In this document: positions 24,671 through 34,721 of the stretch, one piece after another
Layout of the letters: every line of letters starts with the position of its first letter
Numbering within the stretch: position 1 is the stretch's first letter
Source: SHVO01 sp041919675
GTDB taxonomy: Bacteria > Pseudomonadota > Alphaproteobacteria > Rhodospirillales > Rhodospirillaceae
DNA: 64,000 nt
Assembly: GCA_041919675.1 (NCBI GenBank)
Contig: JAYRTJ010000003.1
Span: 11,932 to 75,931, forward strand
Reading direction: 5' to 3'
The notes under the pieces: generated by a model
The model's input: only the letters and a program-made list of their open reading frames with translations
What the model was told of the DNA's origin: nothing
Database searches by the model: none
Translations under genes and position numbers: made by a program

Positions 24671-24816
24671 AAATCTTCTCCGAAAGTCCGCGCTGGAATG
24701 AACGCGGGTTAAATGCGCCTATTGAAAAGCAAGAAGCATGCCACCCTTGAAAGTCGCGCATTTGCGCAGGTTGAACACGCGGGGCTGTAAAAAACTTCAG
24801 AATTGCGGAGGCACAA

Positions 24817-25023
24817 TTGCGCCGCGAGGTGTCGGGACCCTGGACAGCCGGGGGTACCTTTACGCCACGCCGCCGCGTCGTGGTCAGGGTGTTCAATCGT
24901 CCCGACGCCGGCGTGACCATCTTCGACTACGACGACAATCTGGTCTGCGAGACCGAAATCATCGCCCGTTTCCTGGACTGCGAACGCGATCTGTCGCTCG
25001 GCGAGATTTTTGCCGCACGCTAG
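24817..25023 (+). CDS. Small hypothetical protein (68 residues)
   Basis: A short frame with a TTG start and a near-perfect GGAGG five bases upstream (24807-24811), which makes translation plausible. The product is not recognised; it contains FNRPDAGVTIFDYDDNLVCET and an acidic C-terminal half ending LSLGEIFAAR. It diverges from the PEP-CTERM gene. The strong ribosome-binding site is the main support. Confidence 0.45.
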   Translation: MRREVSGPWTAGGTFTPRRRVVVRVFNRPDAGVTIFDYDDNLVCETEIIARFLDCERDLSLGEIFAAR

Positions 25024-25046
25024 TCGGAGTTGGTTGGATTTCGGAG

Positions 25047-25074
25047 GTCTGCCATCGCTAAAGCTACGGCAGAC
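25047..25074. repeat. Hairpin containing the GCCWTCGCTAAAGCTWCG repeat, copy 2
   Basis: GTCTGCC (25047-25053) pairs exactly with GGCAGAC (25068-25074), enclosing the word shared with 13533-13550. It sits just after the small 68-residue gene and may act as its terminator or simply be a dispersed repeat. Confidence 0.4.
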
Positions 25075-25088
25075 GGGTCGGCGGGACA

Positions 25089-25123
25089 TTTTCTGAGAAT
25101 TTGCTCTGCAAATTCTCAGAAAA
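25089..25123. repeat. AT-rich 15-bp perfect palindrome abutting the tRNA-Val 3' end
   Basis: TTTTCTGAGAATTTG (25089-25103) and CAAATTCTCAGAAAA (25109-25123) are exact reverse complements with a 5-base loop. The right arm touches the encoded CCA of tRNA-Val (25124). In transcript direction the hairpin follows the tRNA at once, so it may terminate or shape the 3' end, but there is no U-run after the stem. It is strikingly AT-rich against the surroundings. Confidence 0.75.
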
Positions 25124-25198
25124 TGGTGGGCGCGACAGGGATCGAACCTGTGACCCCTACCATGTCAAGGTAGTGCTCTACCGCTGAGCTACGCGCCC
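25124..25198 (-). tRNA. tRNA-Val(GAC)
   Basis: On the minus strand the 75-nt gene folds as a full cloverleaf: acceptor stem GGGCGCG/CGCGCCC, D arm GCTC...GAGC, anticodon stem CTACC/GGTAG with loop TTGACAT (anticodon GAC, valine), five-base variable loop, and T arm ACAGG-TTCGATC-CCTGT. The discriminator is A and the CCA is encoded (25124-25126). Confidence 0.97.
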
Positions 25199-25318
25199 AC
25201 TTTTGCGCTCGCCACTGAAGGCCGGTAAGGGTCGGAGGGCGTTGTTTATAGGCAAGTTTTGGGAAGTGCAAGGCCTCGTCCGCACCTTTGGGCGGAAAGG
25301 CTGGAATGGGCCCGATGG

Positions 25319-26275
25319 ATGGCCTTACAATCCATGGTTTCCAGCCCTTTACAGCCCCAAGTACCCCCCGTGTCCCCAGCCGAATCCGCGCCTGCGAGCC
25401 CCACTGAGGTCCTGGAGCCTCTCCAGCACAGCGTGCCCTTGGTGTTCGCTTCGCCGCACTCGGGCGCATTCTATCCGCCGGCGTTCGTGGCTTCGTCGCC
25501 GCTGGACCTCGCCATGCTGCGGCGCTCGGAGGACTGTTACGTCGATCAGCTTTTTTCCGGGGTCCCGGACTTCGGCGCGCCGCTGGTGCGGGCCCTTTAT
25601 CCGCGCGCATATCTGGACGTGAACCGCGAGCCCTATGAACTCGATCCGGAGATGTTCAACGACGCCCTGCCCGATTTTGCCAACACGACCTCGGTGCGTG
25701 TGGGCGCGGGGCTCGGCACCATCCCGCGCATCGTCGCGACACGGCGCGAGATCTATCGCGCCAAACTGAATTTCGAGGAGGCTGAGCGGCGGATCGAGGC
25801 GGTTTACCGCCCCTATCACCGCGCCCTGGCCGGCTTGATCGCGCGCGCCCATGCGCGGTTCGGCGTCTGCATCCTGATCGACTGTCATTCCATGCCGTCG
25901 ACGGGCCTGCCGGTCACGGCGGTCGGCGATCCGCGCACCATCGATATGGTGCTGGGCGATCGTACCGGCCTGTCGTGCGCACCCGTGATCACGGACGCCG
26001 TCGAGACTTTCCTGTCGCAGCGCCACTACCGGGTGACACGCAACAATCCTTATGCCGGCGGCTTCACCACGCAGCACTACGGGGATCCCGGGAACGGGAC
26101 ACACGTGCTGCAGTTGGAGATCAACCGAAACCTTTATATGGACGAAGCGACGCTCGAACCTCGTCCCGGGTTCGCGGTGCTCAAGAACGATATCACCGCA
26201 CTGACGGGACGGCTGGTGGAGATGGCCGGCGAGTACGCCGCCGCGCTGAAACCACAGCGTCTCAGCGCGGAATAA
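25319..26275 (+). CDS. N-formylglutamate amidohydrolase family protein
   Basis: The family hydrolyses N-formylglutamate to formate and glutamate (HutG-type, last step of one histidine-degradation route) or related N-formyl/N-acyl amino acids. Recognisable blocks are VFASPHSGAFYPPAF, YLDVNREPYELDPEMF, GTIPRIVATRREIY, ILIDCHSMPS with likely zinc/active-site residues, and QLEINRNLYMDE. No other hut gene is present, so the physiological substrate is open. The start is uncertain: ATG 25319 (318 residues), ATG 25334, or an upstream TTG; none has a strong ribosome-binding site. Confidence 0.88.
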   Translation: MALQSMVSSPLQPQVPPVSPAESAPASPTEVLEPLQHSVPLVFASPHSGAFYPPAFVASSPLDLAMLRRSEDCYVDQLFSGVPDFGAPLVRALYPRAYLDVNREPYELDPEMFNDALPDFANTTSVRVGAGLGTIPRIVATRREIYRAKLNFEEAERRIEAVYRPYHRALAGLIARAHARFGVCILIDCHSMPSTGLPVTAVGDPRTIDMVLGDRTGLSCAPVITDAVETFLSQRHYRVTRNNPYAGGFTTQHYGDPGNGTHVLQLEINRNLYMDEATLEPRPGFAVLKNDITALTGRLVEMAGEYAAALKPQRLSAE

Positions 26276-26374
26276 TCCTACGCGCGGCAGTTGAAAGACC
26301 TTTCTGCGCCCCGCGCGATAAAATATAGTCGTTTCAAATAGGTCGCGGCGGATCCCGGAGTAGATGGCATAGGC

Positions 26375-27229
26375 ATGGTTGAGATCGGCACACTTACGCT
26401 TTTCCGGGAGAAATCGGTCGTCCATTCCTTTGGTGAACTGGACGAAGAAGGCCAGCGCGACATTCCCGTCATGACGCTGCGCTCGAACCGCATCACGATT
26501 CCGGTAAAGACGAAGATCAGCACGATCATGGCCATCGTGCGCGGCCAGAACATCCCCGGCACCATGCGCATGGCAGCCGTGGTGGTTGAGGAAGTCCGCC
26601 GCGACCCGAACATCCTGCAGGACGCCGGCTCGTTCGACTGGGAAAACATGTGGCGCCGCAAGGTGTCGAAGTACGAGCTGGACTACAATCCGGAGAACTG
26701 GGTATCGCTGCACATCGGCGGCGAGCAGATCTTCTCCAGCCGCGAGGAGAACGCGGCGATCGAACAGGTCGAAGCGCTGGCCGCCGGCGACGATGTCACC
26801 GATGCGATCGTTTCAGAAGCCGCGGCGAACATCATCGGCGCGCTCGAAGATCTCGTGGTCGAACATGACACGCAGACGGCTTTCGTGTTCAGCGCTTTCC
26901 CCGCGTACCTCCGCGCCGCCATCCTCGAGCGCCGCGACCGCAAGACCGGGTCTTACGCGATCTCGGCCTACCACCCGTCGCCGCAGCGTCCCGTGCGCCT
27001 TTCTCATTTCATCTCATTTTGCGCCGACATGGCCGAGGCGCTGACTCACAAGTCGTTCTTGGACCGGGTGCAGGAACTGATCGCGACCAACGCGATCGGC
27101 AACGCGGGCATCACACCGGCGCTGGTGCAGGCGACACGCAACCGCCGCCGCGACCTCACGCAGCAGATCGAGAATTTCGAAGGCGCGAACAAAGTCGTGT
27201 ACCGGCCGGAGCGGCCGAGTCTTGCTTAG
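26375..27229 (+). CDS. Conserved hypothetical protein (284 residues)
   Basis: I recognise no domain. The product begins MVEIGTLTLFREKSVVHSF and is rich in charged residues and predicted alternating strands and helices. It has no signal peptide or membrane segment, so it is probably cytoplasmic. Notable stretches are NRITIPVKTKISTIMAIVRG, AYHPSPQRPVRLSHFISFCADMAEAL in two parts, and a basic helical C-terminus (ATRNRRRDLTQQIENFEG). It stands alone, downstream of the amidohydrolase by 99 bp. Codon use is normal for the window. Confidence 0.75.
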   Translation: MVEIGTLTLFREKSVVHSFGELDEEGQRDIPVMTLRSNRITIPVKTKISTIMAIVRGQNIPGTMRMAAVVVEEVRRDPNILQDAGSFDWENMWRRKVSKYELDYNPENWVSLHIGGEQIFSSREENAAIEQVEALAAGDDVTDAIVSEAAANIIGALEDLVVEHDTQTAFVFSAFPAYLRAAILERRDRKTGSYAISAYHPSPQRPVRLSHFISFCADMAEALTHKSFLDRVQELIATNAIGNAGITPALVQATRNRRRDLTQQIENFEGANKVVYRPERPSLA

Positions 27230-27283
27230 CGCGGAACGCGCGGCGTAACGCCCGCGAAACACGCCCGGGCGAAGGGAACTTTG

Positions 27284-27496
27284 TCAGCCGCCGGTGTGAC
27301 CGAAAGTCCTCAACAACAGAAGAAGCAGCAAAAGCGCGACAGCCACAGCCTGTGTGGCGACGCGTAAGCGCATTAATTTATTGGCGTATTTGCGGTTGAA
27401 TTCTCCGCCCGCGATAAAGGCGACCAGCCCCGTCGCAAGGACGGCAAGCACCGCCACCATTGATATGCCAAGAAGAACCGTAACGACGCTTTCCAT
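27284..27496 (-). CDS. HIG1-like twin transmembrane protein
   Basis: A 70-residue protein with two membrane segments (about residues 5-27 and 46-63) separated by GGEFNRKYANKLMRLRVATQ. That connecting sequence is the signature of HIG1-domain (hypoxia-induced) proteins, which associate with cytochrome oxidase in mitochondria and occur as small stand-alone proteins in alphaproteobacteria. It is divergently arranged with the receiver gene across 158 bp. Confidence 0.85.
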   Translation of the reverse strand: MESVVTVLLGISMVAVLAVLATGLVAFIAGGEFNRKYANKLMRLRVATQAVAVALLLLLLLLRTFGHTGG

Positions 27497-27654
27497 AGGG
27501 GGTGCTCGGTAAATGCGTGGTGCGAATATGCATTCGCTTCAAGCTTGTAGCGACTTTATCACCGCAGAGTTGCAGGCGAAAACGTTGAAGTAAATAGGCC
27601 TCGCGATTATCCTTTTGACCTCGGGGTAGTGAGGATAGAGGACGGGGGATCATC

Positions 27655-28044
27655 GTGTTAGGTCGCATTCTCGTTGTCGATGACAACGTGATGGTGCGGG
27701 AGTCGTATACCGAACTCTTACGCCATCGTGGCTACGACGTGATGCAAGCCGGAGACGGCGAAGAAGCGCTGAAGGTTATCAGAACAAGCTCCATCGATCT
27801 TGCCATCATCGACGTCATGATGCCGGTGATGGGCGGACTTGAACTGCGCCAGGTGCTGCAGGACAGAGCGCCGGGCATCGCAACGATTCTGGTCACGGGC
27901 CAACCGGACAAAGTCGAAGATCTGGTCGACGACGATCCGGACTTCCAGACGGGCCGCGTCGCTATGCTCTACAAGCCGGTGCATCCGGTGATGCTGTTGG
28001 CCGAAGTCGACAAGCGCCTGATGAAGGTCATGGGCATGCGCTAA
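27655..28044 (+). CDS. Single-domain response regulator (CheY-like receiver)
   Basis: The 129-residue protein is a receiver domain only, with the acidic pocket Asp9/Asp10, phospho-acceptor Asp53 in IIDVMMPVMGG, the conserved Thr in LVTGQ and Lys in YKPVHP. With no output domain it must act by protein contact or as a phosphorelay intermediate. No kinase is next to it. The start is GTG, preceded by GGGGAT. Confidence 0.93.
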   Translation: MLGRILVVDDNVMVRESYTELLRHRGYDVMQAGDGEEALKVIRTSSIDLAIIDVMMPVMGGLELRQVLQDRAPGIATILVTGQPDKVEDLVDDDPDFQTGRVAMLYKPVHPVMLLAEVDKRLMKVMGMR

Positions 28045-28064
28045 GACGCATTCCGTCTCCGTGG

Positions 28065-28451
28065 TTATATGGAGAAACTTTCGCCGCAACCGCACCGGCC
28101 CTTCTCGTTTGGGTTCGTGAAAACGAAGCCGCTTTCCATCTTGCTTTCGCGGTAGTCGAGTTCGCTGCCGAGCAGATACATGACCGCCTTGGGGTCGATG
28201 AAGACCTTGGCGCCGTTGTGCTCGACCACGTCCTCGAACTTGCGCCGATCCTCGGCATACTCGACGACGTAGGACTTGCCCGAGCACCCCTTGTTGCTGA
28301 CGCCCACGCGCACGCCCAAGACCGGTTTCGCCGCCTTGGCGACGACCTCGTTGATGCGCTTGGCGGCCGCGTCCGTGATGCGGATCGGCGGCGGCAGGGC
28401 GCGCCTGGCTTTCGGTTCGCCGCTGGTGTTTGGGGTCTGTGCTGTGCTCAT
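28065..28451 (-). CDS. sufA: A-type iron-sulfur carrier (SufA/IscA family)
   Basis: SufA receives Fe-S clusters from the SufBCD scaffold and passes them to apo-proteins. Its 128 residues contain the three family cysteines in NKGCSGKSY and GRCGCGES, and GAKVFIDPKAVMYLLGSELDY. It lies 34 bp after sufT on the same strand, the last gene of the SUF operon. Confidence 0.94.
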   Translation of the reverse strand: MSTAQTPNTSGEPKARRALPPPIRITDAAAKRINEVVAKAAKPVLGVRVGVSNKGCSGKSYVVEYAEDRRKFEDVVEHNGAKVFIDPKAVMYLLGSELDYRESKMESGFVFTNPNEKGRCGCGESFSI

Positions 28452-28485
28452 AACGGACCTAATATAAGAGGCATTCCCGTAATTT

Positions 28486-28944
28486 CTAGAACATGTCGAG
28501 CGCGACTTTAGCGACCTCGGACATGTTAGCCGGCGTCCAGGGCGGATCCCAGGTCAGGACCACGTCCACTTCGCCGATGCCTTCCACGGCCGACACGCGC
28601 TCGGCGACTTCCTTGGGCATGGAGCCCGCCACCGGGCAGGCCGGAGCGGTCAGGGTCATCGTGACGACCGCGTCGCCTTTCTCGTCGATCTTGAGATCGT
28701 AGATGAGGCCGAGGTCGTAAATGTTCACCGGGATCTCCGGGTCATAGACGGTGCGCAGCGCCTCGACCACGGCTTCCTCGGTCGCGACGGGAAGCGCGGG
28801 GTCCTTTGGCGATCCAGCGCGGACAGTCGTGCCTTCCTTGGGCGGATCGCCGCCGCCGAAGTATGGATCGTAGGCGCGCATGTCTTCAGCCGCGGGGGCT
28901 TCGTCTTTCGGCGGCTCGGGCTGCTTATGGTCGTGCATCGTCAT
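28486..28944 (-). CDS. sufT: SUF maturation protein SufT (DUF59/MIP18 domain)
   Basis: SufT is an accessory Fe-S maturation factor with a MIP18/DUF59 domain. The domain occupies about residues 55-150, with LRTVYDPEIPVNIYDLGLIYDL, MTLTAPACPVAGSMP (Cys in the family position) and VLTWDPPWTPANMSE. An acidic, proline-rich N-terminal stretch precedes it. The ATG at 28944 overlaps the sufU stop (ATGA), which decides the start and gives 152 residues. Confidence 0.92.
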   Translation of the reverse strand: MTMHDHKQPEPPKDEAPAAEDMRAYDPYFGGGDPPKEGTTVRAGSPKDPALPVATEEAVVEALRTVYDPEIPVNIYDLGLIYDLKIDEKGDAVVTMTLTAPACPVAGSMPKEVAERVSAVEGIGEVDVVLTWDPPWTPANMSEVAKVALDMF

Positions 28945-29438
28945 TTCTCTGTGGTCGTCGTTTGGCCCTTGCCGTCGAGGCACGACATCAGCGCATGCCA
29001 TGGCAGGGTCGCGCATTTCACCCGCACGGGGAACTGGCGCACGCCGGACAGGGACGCGAGTTTGTCTACACTCTCGGCGGCCTCGGGAATTTTGGCCTTG
29101 GCGGCATCGGCATCGATCTTGCCGGTGCAAAGATCGTGCACGGTATCAAACAGCCGGCGGGCGGCCGCGAGGGTCTGGCCGTTCAACGCCTCGGTCATCA
29201 TGGAGGCCGAGGCGATGGAAATCGCACAGCCTTTGCCTTCGAAGCCGACATCCTGCAGGCGGCCGTCATCGGACACCTGCGCCGTGACCGTCACCCGGTC
29301 GCCGCACATGGGGTTGTTGCCTTGGGCCTTGCAGGTGTGCCGCTCGACCAGGCGTGCGTTGCGAGGATGTTTGGCGTGATCGAGGATCACTTCCTGATAG
29401 AGCGAGCGCAGATCGTCATTGAGGGGCGCGGCGTTCAC
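28941..29438 (-). CDS. sufU: Iron-sulfur cluster assembly protein SufU/NifU-N type
   Basis: SufU/IscU-fold proteins take sulfur from SufS or act as scaffold. The product has LYQEVILDHAKHPRN at the N-terminus, NNPMCGDRVTV, FEGKGCAISIASASMM and CATLPWHAL, which provide the three zinc/cluster cysteines. The GTG at 29438 is preceded by AGGAGG seven bases upstream and overlaps the sufS stop (GTGA). The length is 165 residues. Confidence 0.93.
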   Translation of the reverse strand: MNAAPLNDDLRSLYQEVILDHAKHPRNARLVERHTCKAQGNNPMCGDRVTVTAQVSDDGRLQDVGFEGKGCAISIASASMMTEALNGQTLAAARRLFDTVHDLCTGKIDADAAKAKIPEAAESVDKLASLSGVRQFPVRVKCATLPWHALMSCLDGKGQTTTTEK

Positions 29439-30685
29439 AGCAGAACCTCCTGCGCGCGGGTCAGCGCATGCACCAGCACATCGACCTCTTCCATGGTGTT
29501 GTAGATGCCGAAGGACGCGCGCGTCGTCGCGCTGACACCGAGGATTTCCATGAGCGGCTGCGCGCAATGGTGACCGGCGCGCACGCAGACGCCATGACGA
29601 TCGAGGACCGTGGCGAGATCGTGGGGATGCGCGCCGTCCATGACAAAGGACTGCACGGCGGCTTTATGTGGCGCTGTACCGATGAGGCGTACGCCCGGAA
29701 CCTGCGCCAGGCGCGTCATGGCATAGCGCAGCAACGCGTCTTCATGATCGGCGGCAGCCGCGCGGTCGAGACCGTTCAAATAGTCGATGGCGGCGCCCAG
29801 TCCAATCGCCTGGGCGATGGGCGGCGTGCCGGCTTCGAACTTGGCCGGCGCCGGCGCCCAGGTGGTTTTAGCGAAGGTGACGGTATCGATCATGTCGCCG
29901 CCGCCCTGATAGGGCGGCATGGCGTCGAGCAGTTCCGCATGCGCCCAAAGGACGCCGATACCCGTCGGTCCATAGAGCTTATGGCCGGAGAAGACATAGA
30001 AGTCGCAACCGAGGTCCTGGACGTCGACATGACGGTGAACGATGCCCTGGCAGCCGTCGAGCATGATCTTGGCGCCGGCGGCATGGGCCAGTTCGGCGAT
30101 CTCGCGCACCGGCAGCACGGTGCCGAGCACGTTGGACACATGGGCGATGGCGACCAGTTTGGTCTTCGGGCCGATGACTTTCGCGAATTCCGCGACGTCG
30201 ATGCTGCCGTCGGGGTTCACCGGCGCGATGCGCAGGACGCACCCCGTCGCGTCGCGCAGAAGCTGCCATGGGACGATGTTGGAGTGGTGCTCCACAGCCG
30301 TGATGACGACCTCATCGCCGGCCTTGATGAACGCGCGCCCATAGGTGGCCGCGACAAGGTTGATGGCTTCCGTCGCGCCCTTGGTGAACACGATTTCGGA
30401 GACGCTCTTCGCATTGATGAAGCCGCGTACTTTCTCGCGGGCCGCCTCGTAGTTGGCGGTGGCGGTTTCGCTTAAATAATAGGCGCCGCGGTGCACGTTG
30501 GCATATTCGTCGCTGTAGACCTTGGTGACGGCGTCGATGACCTGGCGCGGTTTCTGGGCCGACGCGGCGCTGTCGAGGAACACCAGAGGCTTGCCATGGA
30601 CGGTGCGCGAGAGGATCGGGAAGTCCGCGCGAACCTTCGCCACGTCGAACGCTGGCACAATTTTCTTGGCCGGATGCGAGGTCAT
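29435..30685 (-). CDS. sufS: Cysteine desulfurase SufS
   Basis: SufS is a PLP enzyme that takes sulfur from cysteine for cluster assembly. The 416-residue product has VFLDSAASAQKPRQVIDA, VEHHSNIVPWQ, the PLP lysine Lys236 in FSGHKLYGPTG, and the persulfide cysteine Cys374 in RAGHHCAQPLM, all class II (SufS/CsdA) type. The ATG at 30685 overlaps the sufD stop (ATGA). Confidence 0.96.
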   Translation of the reverse strand: MTSHPAKKIVPAFDVAKVRADFPILSRTVHGKPLVFLDSAASAQKPRQVIDAVTKVYSDEYANVHRGAYYLSETATANYEAAREKVRGFINAKSVSEIVFTKGATEAINLVAATYGRAFIKAGDEVVITAVEHHSNIVPWQLLRDATGCVLRIAPVNPDGSIDVAEFAKVIGPKTKLVAIAHVSNVLGTVLPVREIAELAHAAGAKIMLDGCQGIVHRHVDVQDLGCDFYVFSGHKLYGPTGIGVLWAHAELLDAMPPYQGGGDMIDTVTFAKTTWAPAPAKFEAGTPPIAQAIGLGAAIDYLNGLDRAAAADHEDALLRYAMTRLAQVPGVRLIGTAPHKAAVQSFVMDGAHPHDLATVLDRHGVCVRAGHHCAQPLMEILGVSATTRASFGIYNTMEEVDVLVHALTRAQEVLL

Positions 30686-31932
30686 GCGGAGGCCTTTCGC
30701 ATCAACCAGCCGGAAATCTCGGCCGACAGGACGGCGTGCACGGCCGCGTCGTCGACATTCTCCAGCGCGTCGGCGAGGAAGCCCTGCACCAGGAGAAGGC
30801 GCGCCGCCTGCGGATCGATCCCGCGCGCGGCGAGATAAAACAGATGGTCGGGATCCAGCTCGCCGGTGGTGGCGCCGTGGGCGCACTTCACGTCGTCGGC
30901 GTAGATCTCGAGTTCCGGTTTGCAATCGATTTGAGGCCCGCGCGACAGGAACAGCGCCTTATGAAGCTGCCGGCCGTCGGTCTTCTGAGCATGACGCGCC
31001 ACGAGAAGGCGGCCCTGATAGACGCCGCGCGATTCACCGTCGACCACGCCCTTGAACACCTGGCTCGAGGTGCAGTTGGGCATGTCGTGGTTCATGAAGG
31101 TCGTGAAATCGTGATGGGCGCGGCCCGTCAGCGCATAGGCGCCGTTGAGGCGCACGGCAGCGCCCTCGCCCACGAAATCCACATTGACCTCCTGGCGCAC
31201 CAGCGCGCCGCCGAGACCGAGATGGAAGGCGTCGAGCTTCGCGTCCGCCGCCACATCGGCGACCGTGGTGGCAAGGTGAAACGCTTCGCTGTCTTCGCGC
31301 ACCAGGACATAGCGGCGCAGAACGCCGGCGGTGCCCACGGAGATCGTCGTGACGGGATTGGAGAAATACGGCTGACCCGGAAGACCGTGATGGGTCTCGA
31401 GGACCGTGAGTTTGGCGGCCGGCGCCACGGCGATAGCAACACGCGGATGGAACGCGGCAGGCTCCGCGCCGGCGGCGCCGATAGAAACGATATGGACGGG
31501 CTTGGCGACCACGCCGCGGGCGGTCATGGTCACACCGCCGCTCATATAGGCGGCGTTCAAGACAGCGAGCGGGGCCTGCACGTCGTGATCGGGCGTCCTG
31601 GCGTCCGTCATGGTCAGGCCCGCCTCGGAAACTTTGTCCGACAGGTCCGCACGATAAACGCCGTTCACGAGCACGATCCGGATCGCGCCCGCGAAGCGCG
31701 GCACATCGGCCGGTATTTCGCGCACATCAATATCTTCGGCCGATGCGGCCGGAACGAACGGAATCTTGGCGAGGCCGCGCAGCGGGGTGAAACGCCATTC
31801 CTCGCGCTTCGGGCCGGGCAGACCTTCAAGCGCGAGCGTCTCGCGCGCTTCACGGCGCGCGGAATCGGCGGCCGGGAGCGCCGCGGCGTAGCGTGCGCCA
31901 AAGGGATGAACGAGGAGAGCCGACTGCTTCAT
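30682..31932 (-). CDS. sufD: Fe-S cluster scaffold protein SufD
   Basis: SufD pairs with SufB and SufC to form the SUF scaffold. The 416-residue product has the N-terminal PGPKREEWRFTPL motif and the C-terminal beta-helix end with LFLSRGPQIDCKPELEIYADDVKCAHGA in two blocks, GELDPDHLFYLAARGI, and a histidine in KCAHGA conserved for iron binding. The gene lies three bases after sufC. Confidence 0.95.
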   Translation of the reverse strand: MKQSALLVHPFGARYAAALPAADSARREARETLALEGLPGPKREEWRFTPLRGLAKIPFVPAASAEDIDVREIPADVPRFAGAIRIVLVNGVYRADLSDKVSEAGLTMTDARTPDHDVQAPLAVLNAAYMSGGVTMTARGVVAKPVHIVSIGAAGAEPAAFHPRVAIAVAPAAKLTVLETHHGLPGQPYFSNPVTTISVGTAGVLRRYVLVREDSEAFHLATTVADVAADAKLDAFHLGLGGALVRQEVNVDFVGEGAAVRLNGAYALTGRAHHDFTTFMNHDMPNCTSSQVFKGVVDGESRGVYQGRLLVARHAQKTDGRQLHKALFLSRGPQIDCKPELEIYADDVKCAHGATTGELDPDHLFYLAARGIDPQAARLLLVQGFLADALENVDDAAVHAVLSAEISGWLMRKASA

Positions 31933-31935
31933 GGC

Positions 31936-32687
31936 TTAAGCCGCGCTGAGATAGCGCGCATACCCTTCCGCTTCGAGTTGCTCGGCCAGTTCCTTACCGC
32001 CGCTGGCCACGACCTTGCCGCCCACCAGCACGTGCACGTGATCCGGCACGATGTAGTTCAGAAGGCGCTGATAGTGGGTGATGATGAGGAATGCGCGCTC
32101 CGGGCTGCGCAGCGCGTTCACGCCCTCGGAGACGATCTTCAGGGCGTCGATGTCGAGGCCGGAATCGGTTTCATCGAGGATGGCCACGCGCGGCTCGAGC
32201 AGGGTCATTTGCAAGACTTCGGCGCGCTTCTTTTCGCCGCCGGAGAAACCGACGTTGAGCGCGCGCTTGATCATATCGTCGGGCATGCCGAGGATCTTCT
32301 GCTTCGCCTTCACGAGCTTGAGGAACTCCATGGCGTCGATCTCGGGTTTGCCCTCGGCGCGGCGCTTGGCATTGATGGCGGTCTTGAGGAACGCCGACGT
32401 CGTGACGCCCGGGATCTCCACCGGATACTGGAACGCGAGGAATACACCGGCGCGGGCGCGCTCGTCGGCGGCCATCGCCAAAACGTCCTGACCGTCGAGC
32501 AGCACCTGGCCTTCGGTCACCTCGTAGCCGTCGCGGCCCGCGATGACGTTGGACAGCGTGCTCTTGCCGGTGCCGTTCGGGCCCATGATGGCGTGCACTT
32601 CACCCGCGTTCAGGGCGAGCGAGATCCCGTTCAGGATCTTCTTGCCGCCGACGGAGACATGCAGGTTCTTGATTTCGAGAAGGGCCA

Positions 32688-32688
<1 letters not shown>
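31936..32688 (-). CDS. sufC: Fe-S assembly ATPase SufC
   Basis: SufC is the ABC-type ATPase of the SufBCD complex. Walker A is GPNGTGKST, the signature is NVGFSGGEKKR, and Walker B is VAILDETDSGLDIDAL, followed by the switch histidine in LIITHYQRLL. The 250-residue length is standard. The ATG at 32688 shares a base with the sufB stop (TAATG), so longer frames upstream are not real. Confidence 0.96.
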
Positions 32689-34136
<1,448 letters not shown>

Positions 34137-34139
34137 GGC

Positions 34140-34598
34140 TTACTCCACCGCGTGCGCGGCCGGCGCGGAGATGCGCGGCGGCAAGCCAAAGGCGTTCATA
34201 TCGGCAACCATGTCGGCGAGCGTCACCTGGCTGAGCGCCGCGCGCACCGCGGAGTTCACGCGGTTCCAGCGGCCCTGCACCGGGCAGACCGCTTCGATGC
34301 TGCACTGTTCGTCGGATGTGTCTGCGCAGGCGGTCAGGGCGATCGGGCCTTCGACGGCCTGGATGACATCGGCCAGGGTAATGTCGGCGGGGACCTTCCC
34401 TAAAGAGTAACCGCCCGAGGCCCCGCGCTGGGATTTCACCAAGCCGGCCTTGTTCAGGCTTTTCATCAATTTGGCGACCGTCGGCAGGGGAATCCCGGTG
34501 TTTTCCGAAATATGTTGGCTGGATCGCACCACATGGCTGCGGGCGATGGTGATCAGCACAACGGTCGCATAATCAGTTAACTTATTGACTTTAAACAT
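34140..34598 (-). CDS. Rrf2-family SUF regulator (IscR-like)
   Basis: This Rrf2 regulator should bind an Fe-S cluster and control the downstream suf genes. The N-terminal winged helix (LTDYATVVLITIARS to QRGASGGYSLGK, about residues 7-68) precedes three cysteines, Cys91, Cys99 and Cys105 (C-x7-C-x5-C). E. coli IscR has C-x5-C-x7-C, so the spacing is mirrored, as in the SUF-linked subfamily. GAGGG lies upstream of the ATG. A dyad at 34654-34680 in front of the gene is a candidate site for self-regulation. Confidence 0.9.
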   Translation of the reverse strand: MFKVNKLTDYATVVLITIARSHVVRSSQHISENTGIPLPTVAKLMKSLNKAGLVKSQRGASGGYSLGKVPADITLADVIQAVEGPIALTACADTSDEQCSIEAVCPVQGRWNRVNSAVRAALSQVTLADMVADMNAFGLPPRISAPAAHAVE

Positions 34599-34653
34599 CT
34601 TTATGGCCCTCGCAGGCCGCTCGCGTCGAATGTGGGACTAATTCGGTCCTGTT

Positions 34654-34680
34654 TACCAGGGTGTAATAGGCCCTGGGGTA
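34654..34680. promoter_or_regulatory. Dyad between the SUF regulator and formyltransferase genes
   Basis: TACCAGGG and CCCTGGGGTA form a dyad around TGTAATAGG, with CCAGGG (34656-34661) and CCCTGG (34671-34676) exact. It lies 56-82 bp upstream of the regulator start and about 45 bp upstream of the divergent formyltransferase gene. An operator function is inference. Confidence 0.35.
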
Positions 34681-34721
34681 AGACGATTCAAGCCTTTGAA
34701 TCGCATACGAGGATTGTGAGC

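Noticed and set aside
25089..25198. tRNA-linked attachment site of a genomic island
   Set aside because: There is no integrase, no second copy of the tRNA end in the window and no change in gene content next to it.
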